Shown: positions 57,982 through 64,000 of the stretch, one piece after another
Numbering within the stretch: position 1 is the first letter of the stretch
Layout: the number at the start of each line of letters is the position of its first letter
Assembly (NCBI RefSeq): GCF_019504385.1
Contig: NZ_CP080590.1
Location: 786,001 to 850,000, forward strand
Reading direction: 5' to 3'
From: Devosia salina
Lineage (GTDB): Bacteria > Pseudomonadota > Alphaproteobacteria > Rhizobiales > Devosiaceae
Length of the DNA: 64,000 nt
Made by a program: the position numbers and the translations under genes
Notes under the pieces: generated by a model
Told to the model about the DNA's origin: nothing
Seen by the model: the letters and a program-made list of their open reading frames with translations, nothing else
Database searches by the model: none

Positions 57982-59076
57982 ATGGACAGGGTACGCCGCT
58001 GGGCTCTTCTAGGCCGGCTTGCAAGAATGAAACTTCGGGACAGCGGAGCCGGACGGCGCCTGCAGCGGGAAAGTGAGCTTGCCAGCCGCCTGGGCGTTTC
58101 GCGAGCGACGTTGCGGCACTATCGCGACGCCTACGTGTTGACAAACCACTTGCCGCTCGATCTTGCGATGCGCCTCCGTCGAGAGGCCTCGGCTGTGGCT
58201 TCTGCGGCATTGAGCCGTTGGTTCCTGGAGGATCCCGATGCCGTGCTTGCCTTTCTCCACCAGCGTGAAGAAATCACCGATGCCGTGGTGCGGTCCGCCC
58301 TTGGTGTCCGGACGACCAAACGTTCGGCTCCGGCCAAGCAGACACTGACACTCGAGCAGTGTCTGCAGCGTCTCTCCGAACCCGAAGGGTCGTTAGTGAC
58401 CGCCGACCCCCGTTCCGTCTTTTCGATGGCCAGTTGGCGGTGGCGTAGGGAGGCCGTCAGGTTCGTCGGGGTCGATCCTGCAGTCGCCGCCTTCTATGGC
58501 ATTCGGCACGAGGCCGTGCTGGAGGAACCAATGGAAGCTGCAGCAATGCCCCAACTGTCCTGGCGAAAAATTGGACAGAAGGGAGAGACTGCAGGCGCAT
58601 GGGCGGGCCTGATCGAGGTTCCGTCCATGGTCATGCCGGAGCGTTATGCAGCCGAAGCGCGCGGAATCTGGACTCGTGCCGTCGCCGCAAGCGCTCATTA
58701 TCGAGTGGTCATCATCGTGAGCCCAAATGCGGGGGCGCGGCGGCAGCTCTTGTCTGTCATCCCACCCACCGCCGCCAGTGCCTGGCTCGGTCATCCCGCC
58801 GATCCGGAAAGACTGTCTGGTCAACGCAAGGGGACCTCGGTGCCCATCGTCGCCGGAGCCACCGCGGGCCTGGGCCTCATCCTGTTTTCGACCCCGTTCA
58901 GCCTCTTGCAGGATCTCACAATGCCACCGGGTCCACGATGGCGCGTCCCGCAGGGCAGGAAGGCTGGGTCAAAGGGGCGCAAGAAGCGCTCGCGTTCTAC
59001 CAGAGAAGTCGAGGGAGAGGAGCGCCTCTGGTCTGATGGCCAAAGGTGGGCCGGCGAATTCACGGGGCTGTACTGA
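57982..59076 (+). CDS. Unrecognised island protein with possible helix-turn-helix
   Basis: 364 residues. Residues about 30-52 (ESELASRLGVSRATLRHYRDAY) look like a helix-turn-helix, so a DNA-binding role is plausible; it could bind the palindrome at 57907-57922. The central part (WRWRREAVRFVGVDPAVAAFYG, then LIEVPSMVMPERYAAEARGIW and VVIIVSPNAGARRQLLS) is globular without a known motif. The C-terminus has a very basic stretch (RKAGSKGRKKRSRSTRE). No family recognised. Confidence 0.6.
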   Translation: MDRVRRWALLGRLARMKLRDSGAGRRLQRESELASRLGVSRATLRHYRDAYVLTNHLPLDLAMRLRREASAVASAALSRWFLEDPDAVLAFLHQREEITDAVVRSALGVRTTKRSAPAKQTLTLEQCLQRLSEPEGSLVTADPRSVFSMASWRWRREAVRFVGVDPAVAAFYGIRHEAVLEEPMEAAAMPQLSWRKIGQKGETAGAWAGLIEVPSMVMPERYAAEARGIWTRAVAASAHYRVVIIVSPNAGARRQLLSVIPPTAASAWLGHPADPERLSGQRKGTSVPIVAGATAGLGLILFSTPFSLLQDLTMPPGPRWRVPQGRKAGSKGRKKRSRSTREVEGEERLWSDGQRWAGEFTGLY

Positions 59077-59418
59077 CTGAGGCCATTCACCCGGGCGGAC
59101 GGAGGGTCCCGAGACAGGACAGACGGCGTGCTCTTGCCGGTTGAGGCCCCACGATTTCTTGGCTCAAATATCCCCGAACCCGGCCTCTCCTTGGTGGTTT
59201 GGCGATGGTCTGTTGGCGAGCTGCTGACACCAGGTCGTCTAGGTGAAGGTGCACGGCTTCTTTTCGTTTGTGGCGTGTTGGTAGCGCGTTGGCGGTACGT
59301 TGTATTTCGTTGGTTCTATGCTGTCGCGAGAGGCAAGAAACGGAATGAGTCAGGTGCATCAAAAGCGTAGACTAATGGGAAATCGTGGCTATAGTGCGCT
59401 GCATCACAGGTCCTTCCA
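59077..59418. other. Intergenic stretch upstream of the recombinase gene
   Basis: Contains the right copy of the 16-bp direct repeat and diverged sequence related to 55833-55900. The repeated GTTGG/GCGTTGG words near 59276-59315 give it a G/T-rich plus strand. No gene seen. Confidence 0.5.
59364..59379. repeat. 16-bp direct repeat, right copy
   Basis: AGCGTAGACTAATGGG, identical to 55941-55956, ends 39 nt before the recombinase start. Confidence 0.65.
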
Positions 59419-60651
59419 ATGCCCCGCAAGCCCCCACCCTTCTACGGACCCGCCGGTGCACGGTCGCGGCTCTCCTATTATAGGGAAGGGCGGCGGCATC
59501 TTCGGGCAGCCCTCGCGCGCCACCCCTCGCTGCCTCCGGTCAATGCACTTCTGGCCGCTCAGTCGGGCGGCGGCCCGCTCGCGACAGCCACGGTGGACAG
59601 ATACAAGGCCGACCACAGACGCATGCTCGAAGTCCTGTTGCGCCTTGACCGTCGGGCGAACGCTTTCGCTGTCCTATGGCCTCCGCTCGAGGCTGCTCTT
59701 GATGCGCGCCGCGCCCGAATACCCAAAGCTGCACGCCGCACATCTGCCCTCAAAGTGGTCGATGCAACAGATGAAGAGGCCCGTACCCTCTTTATCGAGC
59801 TCAAGCGCCATGCACTGGCTCACAAGAGGCTGTTTGCCATCCTGGCCGCGCTTTACGTTCTGGTCGCAAACCATTCCGGCTTTCGCCCGATTGAGCTGGT
59901 AGGCGCCAGGATTGAAGGCAGCAGACTTTTCTTGCGCTCCGCCAAACGACGCGCTGGGATGCCCGAGTTGCGCAGTCACGACCTTTCACCCCTTCATGCC
60001 GATGTTCGTGTCGCCGTCGCGCTCCTCATCGATCTTACGCCTGATGCAATGACGGCGAGCCAGTTCGAAGATTGGCACAAGGCAATGGCCGCCCAGATGC
60101 GCCGCGCCTGCAAGCGGGTCGGCATCAGAATACTCTCACCCTATTCGTTTCGGCATGTGGCGATTGCCACCTGGGCAAAGGCAGGACTGTCACCGGCCGA
60201 GATCGCGGAACTGGCAGGGCATCTCTCTGCCAGGACCCACATCACCCACTATGCTCGTGCCAAGGTGGGACATCAGCGCAAAGCTTTGATTAGACCCGTG
60301 CCAGGATTGCAGCCCCGAATCGATGGTCAGCTGGGTGCCCCCACGGGCCAAGTTAAGCAAGCTGCCGGCCAGCTGTTGCCCGACCGCGGAAATACTCATG
60401 CGGCTGGCAATTCTGCGCCCCAGGACCCCACGTTCGACTTCTCGGATATGCCCGCCCCGATCTATCGGGTCGATCCGACGCGACCGGCGCTGACGGCCGA
60501 GGAAATTGCCGCTGCCCGGGCCCACATCCCCGACGCTGGTGATCCAGAAACCATTGCGGCCAACATTCGGCGGGCTCAGGCGAGAATGCGGGAGAAGGAG
60601 CGGGATCTGGATGCCGTATCCTCCCTTAATTCGACGCTCGAGGATGATTGA
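59419..60651 (+). CDS. Tyrosine recombinase (phage-integrase family)
   Basis: 410 residues. The C-terminal catalytic domain shows the conserved pieces: first Arg in NHSGFRPIELVGARIEG (R156), second Arg in SPYSFRHVAIATWAKAG (R245, with Tyr in place of the usual His three residues before), His in AGHLSARTHITHYARAK (H268) and nucleophile Tyr278. An N-terminal helical arm domain (about 15-110) is present. After about 300 comes an unusual polar tail of roughly 110 residues. The recombinase probably moved or resolved the adjacent island. No tRNA target is evident nearby. Confidence 0.8.
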   Translation: MPRKPPPFYGPAGARSRLSYYREGRRHLRAALARHPSLPPVNALLAAQSGGGPLATATVDRYKADHRRMLEVLLRLDRRANAFAVLWPPLEAALDARRARIPKAARRTSALKVVDATDEEARTLFIELKRHALAHKRLFAILAALYVLVANHSGFRPIELVGARIEGSRLFLRSAKRRAGMPELRSHDLSPLHADVRVAVALLIDLTPDAMTASQFEDWHKAMAAQMRRACKRVGIRILSPYSFRHVAIATWAKAGLSPAEIAELAGHLSARTHITHYARAKVGHQRKALIRPVPGLQPRIDGQLGAPTGQVKQAAGQLLPDRGNTHAAGNSAPQDPTFDFSDMPAPIYRVDPTRPALTAEEIAAARAHIPDAGDPETIAANIRRAQARMREKERDLDAVSSLNSTLEDD

Positions 60652-61277
60652 GAGTGAGCAGCGTTTCGGGTTTCGGTCATGGCTGCTCCCCCGCAAAGCC
60701 TGTCGCCAAGGAACGGATCACTTTTGATCGGGTGTGCCGGGCAGCTTGGCAATTGCTCCGGACTTAAGCAAAGCTGGACGATTAAGGCGCCCATGGAGAC
60801 GAGAAACGGCAAGGCCCCGATCCCCCGGCCAATGCCTGGCCCCGTTGCGCCGACGAGCAAGCATAAGCTTTTGACTGGCTCTGCGAACTCTGTCGAAATC
60901 CTCGACGCGGCTGTGTCTCACATCGACTATCTGCTCAACCGTTGAAAAGAAGTTCACCGGTTGGTTGACTTGATGCAGGTCAATCCGCGTCTGCCATTTG
61001 TCTTCTAGGTTGACCGTCGACCCTAGGCTATGCCGTCAGGCCGGACGATGCTGCGCGCTTCGCGTGCTCAATATGGCTTCGGCGAAGGTGGCCCAGGAAA
61101 GCGCGCCGGTCTCACAACCGTTACGATGGGGCAATGCAATGCCGATCAGGCAGAGAGATCGCAGGCGGCCTCGATGCGGGCGCAGCCAAGATAACCCATG
61201 TCGGCGTCAGCAATTGCGCCCAACCGATCGGCAATATCGTGGAACCAACGCAGCGCCAGCAACGGAAGGGAAGCCTC
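60652..61277. other. Gap between recombinase and ackA
   Basis: No convincing gene in 626 bp. Short frames on both strands around 60679-60957 have no recognisable family. The stretch holds an Fnr-type box at 60970-60983. The frame of ackA is open back to 61134, but the sequence before 61278 does not resemble acetate kinase. Confidence 0.5.
60970..60983. promoter_or_regulatory. Fnr/FixK-type box upstream of ackA-xfp
   Basis: TTGAT-GCAG-GTCAA: a perfect left half and a right half one base from ATCAA. It lies 294-307 nt upstream of ackA, implying a long leader if it drives that promoter. Confidence 0.6.
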
Positions 61278-62465
61278 GTGGACCGGTTCGCGCTCACGCT
61301 CAACGGCGGGTCCTCGAGCCTGAAATTTGCTCTCTTTGCACCCGACGGCAAGACCCGGCGCCTTGGTGGCAAGTTCGACAGGCTCGGGCAGTCCGGCGCC
61401 TCCTTTGAAGTTGGCGGTACTGGCCTGCCGCATCGGATCGAGCGCGTGTCCGCGACCAGCCATGCCGAGGCGCTGAACGTGCTGTTTGACTGGCTGGACC
61501 GGGAACTGGGGCCGGAGGCGATCGCGGGAATAGGCCATCGCGTCGTCCATGGCGGACCACGCTATCGCGTCCATGGCGAGGTCGATGAGGCGATGCTCGA
61601 GGAACTCGAGCGCGTTTCCGATTATGCGCCGGAGCATCTGCCGGCCGAAATCGCCATGATGAAAGCATGCCGCGCGCGCTATCCGGCACTGCCGCAGCTT
61701 GCCTGCTTTGACACCGTATTCCACGCTGGCATGCCCCAGATCGCCCGGATGCTGGCCATTCCGCGCCACTTCTTTGATCATGGCGTGCAGCGTTACGGCT
61801 TTCACGGCCTGTCCTATACCTATCTCTTGGGAGAACTGCGTCGGCGCGCCGGCGAGCAGGCGGTCAAAGGCCGCCTGGTCCTTGCCCATCTGGGCAATGG
61901 CGCGAGCCTGGTTGCCGTTCATGAGGGGCGCAGCGTCGATACGTCGATGGGTTTTACGCCGGCAGCCGGGGTTCCGATGGGGACCCGGAGCGGCGATCTC
62001 GATCCGGGCCTGGTTCGATATCTGGCGCAAGTGCACGATATGGACGCCCTGGCCTTCGACCGCATGGCCAACCACCAGTCGGGACTGCTCGGTGTGTCCG
62101 GCAGCAGCTCGGATATTCGGGAGCTGCTGGCGAGCGAAACGGCCGACCCCCGGGCAGCCGAGGCGCTGGCCCTGTTCTGCTACCGGATAAAGCAGACCAT
62201 AGGAGCCTTTGCCGCCAGCCTGGGTGGCCTCGACACTATCGTCTTTACCGGCGGTATCGGGGAGAATGCCGCGCCCATCCGGGAACGGATATGCGCGGGC
62301 CTCGATTTCCTGGGCATTGCCCTCGACAACGAGCTCAACCGTGCCGGGGGCCCGGTCATATCGAGGCGCGATGCGCCCGTGTCGGTCCGCGTCATTCCCA
62401 CCGATGAGGAAGCGGTTATTGCCGCGGCCCTTGCGGAACTGCTCCAACCCAAGGATGTCTCATGA
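61278..62465 (+). CDS. ackA: Acetate kinase
   Basis: 395 residues from GTG 61278 (GGAAGGGAAG upstream), which gives the standard N-terminus DRFALTLNGGSSSLKFALF. Catalytic blocks: GIGHRVVHGG near 88, FDTVFHAGMP near 145, RYGFHGLSYTYL near 175, LAHLGNGASL near 205 and FTGGIGENAAPIRERI near 325. It interconverts acetyl phosphate and acetate with ATP formation. The stop overlaps the phosphoketolase start (ATGA), so acetyl phosphate made by phosphoketolase is passed directly to ATP synthesis. A Fnr-type box upstream suggests use at low oxygen. Confidence 0.95.
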   Translation: MDRFALTLNGGSSSLKFALFAPDGKTRRLGGKFDRLGQSGASFEVGGTGLPHRIERVSATSHAEALNVLFDWLDRELGPEAIAGIGHRVVHGGPRYRVHGEVDEAMLEELERVSDYAPEHLPAEIAMMKACRARYPALPQLACFDTVFHAGMPQIARMLAIPRHFFDHGVQRYGFHGLSYTYLLGELRRRAGEQAVKGRLVLAHLGNGASLVAVHEGRSVDTSMGFTPAAGVPMGTRSGDLDPGLVRYLAQVHDMDALAFDRMANHQSGLLGVSGSSSDIRELLASETADPRAAEALALFCYRIKQTIGAFAASLGGLDTIVFTGGIGENAAPIRERICAGLDFLGIALDNELNRAGGPVISRRDAPVSVRVIPTDEEAVIAAALAELLQPKDVS

Positions 62466-64000
62466 TGAAGACGCCGCTCACCCCGGACCAACTGGCCCGC
62501 ATGGACGCCTACTGGCGGGCCGCCAACTATCTGTCGGTCGGACAGATCTACCTGCGGGACAATCCTCTGTTGCGCGAAAAGCTGACCCTGGCCCATGTCA
62601 AGCCGCGCCTTCTGGGACACTGGGGAACGACGCCGGGACTGAACTTCGTCTACGTCCACCTCAATCGGGTGATCAAGGCCATGGATCTCAACATGATATA
62701 TGTCACCGGGCCCGGTCACGGCGGGCCGGGACTGGTGGCAAACACCTATCTCGAAGGGACTTATAGCGAGCTCCATCCCGAGGTCGGTCAGGATGTGGAA
62801 GGGCTCAAGCGGCTCGTGACGCAGTTTTCCTGGCCCGGTGGCATCCCAAGCCACGTCGCTGCCGAAGTGCCCGGATCGATCAACGAGGGGGGCGAACTGG
62901 GCTATTCCCTCATGCACGCCTATGGCGCCGCATTCGACAATCCCGACCTGCTCGTTGCCTGCGTGGTCGGAGACGGCGAAGCCGAGACCGGGGCCCTCGC
63001 CACAAGCTGGCACTCCAATAAATTCCTCAACCCGGCACGCGATGGCGCGGTCCTGCCGATATTGCATCTCAACGGCTACAAGATTGCCAGTCCCACAATA
63101 TTGTCGCGCATCAGCCACGACGAACTGGACGCGCTGTTTCGTGGCTATGGCTATGTGCCGCATTTCGTGGAGGGTGACGACCCTGCCACAATGCATCAGT
63201 TGATGGCGGCAACGCTCGACACCGTGCTCGCGGACATCCGGGCCATTCAGAGGGACGCCCGTAGCCGCGGCGCAATGGATCGGCCGGCCTGGCCGATGAT
63301 TGTCCTCCGATCGCCCAAGGGCTGGACTGGTCCTAAGGAGGTCGATGGCAATCCCACCGAGGGCACATGGCGCTCCCACCAGGTTCCGCTGGCCAAACTG
63401 GCCGAAGTTCCGGGTCATCTTGATATCCTCGAGGACTGGCTTCGCAGCTACAGGCCGGAAGAGCTGTTCGACAGCGCCGGTCGATTGAAGGCCGAGCTGG
63501 CTGACCTGGCGCCGACCGGTCAACGCCGCATGGGCGCCAATCCACATGCCAATGGTGGCCAACTCCTGTCGGACCTCAGATTGCCCGACTACCGCGACTA
63601 TGCGCTCGAGGTGACGCAACCCGGCGCCACCATCGGCGAGGCGACGCGAGCGGCGGGCGAGTTTCTGCGCGATGTCCTCAGGCTCAACGCCGACACTGCC
63701 AATTTTCGGGTGTTCGGCCCTGACGAAACCGAATCCAACCGGCTCGGCGCGGTCTTTGAAGCAACCAGCCGGGTCTTCATCGGCCCCCAGCTCGAAACGG
63801 ACCGGCAGCTGGCCGCAGACGGGCGCGTCATGGAAGTGCTCAGCGAGCATCTGTGCCAAGGCTGGCTCGAAGGTTATCTGTTGACCGGCAGGCACGGCTT
63901 TTTCTCGTGCTATGAAGCCTTCATCCACATCGTCGATTCCATGTTCAACCAGCACGCAAAGTGGCTGAACGTGGCCAGGGACGTGCCCTGGCGTAAGCCG
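62462..64000 (+). CDS. xfp: Phosphoketolase, N-terminal 513 codons (runs off right edge)
   Basis: Xylulose-5-phosphate/fructose-6-phosphate phosphoketolase, which splits sugar phosphates to acetyl phosphate and an aldose phosphate using thiamine diphosphate. It begins MMKTPLTPDQLARMDAYWRAANYLSVGQIYL and shows LLGHWGTTPGLNFVYVHLNR, TGPGHGGPG, the cofactor motif VVGDGEAETG near 175, LHLNGYKIASPT near 200 and KGWTGPKEVDG near 285. The family is about 790-800 residues, so roughly a third is missing beyond 64000. No stop or frameshift is seen. Confidence 0.96.
   Translation, partial: MMKTPLTPDQLARMDAYWRAANYLSVGQIYLRDNPLLREKLTLAHVKPRLLGHWGTTPGLNFVYVHLNRVIKAMDLNMIYVTGPGHGGPGLVANTYLEGTYSELHPEVGQDVEGLKRLVTQFSWPGGIPSHVAAEVPGSINEGGELGYSLMHAYGAAFDNPDLLVACVVGDGEAETGALATSWHSNKFLNPARDGAVLPILHLNGYKIASPTILSRISHDELDALFRGYGYVPHFVEGDDPATMHQLMAATLDTVLADIRAIQRDARSRGAMDRPAWPMIVLRSPKGWTGPKEVDGNPTEGTWRSHQVPLAKLAEVPGHLDILEDWLRSYRPEELFDSAGRLKAELADLAPTGQRRMGANPHANGGQLLSDLRLPDYRDYALEVTQPGATIGEATRAAGEFLRDVLRLNADTANFRVFGPDETESNRLGAVFEATSRVFIGPQLETDRQLAADGRVMEVLSEHLCQGWLEGYLLTGRHGFFSCYEAFIHIVDSMFNQHAKWLNVARDVPWRKP

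Noticed and set aside
60679..60957. Short frames on both strands between the recombinase and ackA
   Set aside because: Neither has recognisable domains or a clear ribosome site; possibly decayed element sequence.
61146..62447. 433-codon minus-strand frame opposite ackA
   Set aside because: Acetate kinase on the plus strand explains the open frame.

Overview
The window is high-GC DNA with dense, overlapping operons. It reads like an alphaproteobacterium of the order Hyphomicrobiales (Devosia or a relative; inferred from gene families and from the palindromic intergenic repeats, not from a marker gene). No rRNA, tRNA or CRISPR array was seen.

1-4305: the 3' end of a probable type I secretion substrate, followed by its ABC exporter and HlyD-type adaptor. 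4309-9255: an oxygen-independent ubiquinone block, with ubiT-ubiU-ubiV plus a small unknown gene on the minus strand and ubiD-ubiX diverging from it. 9252-17906: a nitrite/NO block with nnrU, a hemerythrin-like protein, two DUF2249 proteins around a 12-TM membrane protein, a MIP18-type protein, nnrS, a Dnr/NnrR-type Crp/Fnr regulator, nirV, nirK and pseudoazurin. 18035-21316: a FixL-like haem-PAS hybrid histidine kinase, an OmpR-type regulator, a FixK-like Crp/Fnr regulator and a small unknown protein. Fnr/NnrR-type 14-bp boxes (TTGNN-N4-NNCAA) lie in front of ubiT/ubiD, the hemerythrin gene, the DUF2249 operon, nnrS, nirK, pseudoazurin and, far downstream, ackA-xfp. They suggest one low-oxygen/NO regulon covering quinone synthesis, nitrite respiration and acetate metabolism.

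21336-31490: a carbohydrate ABC importer operon with two catabolic genes, divergent from a LacI regulator and a DUF5054 (GH38-like) protein, with two near-identical operators. 31507-39466: an aa3-type cytochrome c oxidase with a fused subunit I+III, a CuA subunit II, accessory membrane proteins and a PQQ-dependent membrane glucose-type dehydrogenase. 39558-40466: a sucrase/ferredoxin-like protein. 40584-49055: the glycerol-3-phosphate/glycerophosphodiester ugp operon with a DeoR regulator and a HAD phosphatase, divergent from a Na/Pi cotransporter, with two matching palindromes between them. 49066-55544: a LacI-controlled ABC sugar operon with an intracellular beta-propeller glycosidase and a 30-bp perfect palindrome in front.

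55661-60651: a small island with a tyrosine recombinase, a deviant ParA-like ATPase and three unrecognised proteins, one of them divergent across a 16-bp perfect palindrome. 61278-64000: acetate kinase and the first 513 codons of phosphoketolase, which runs off the right edge.
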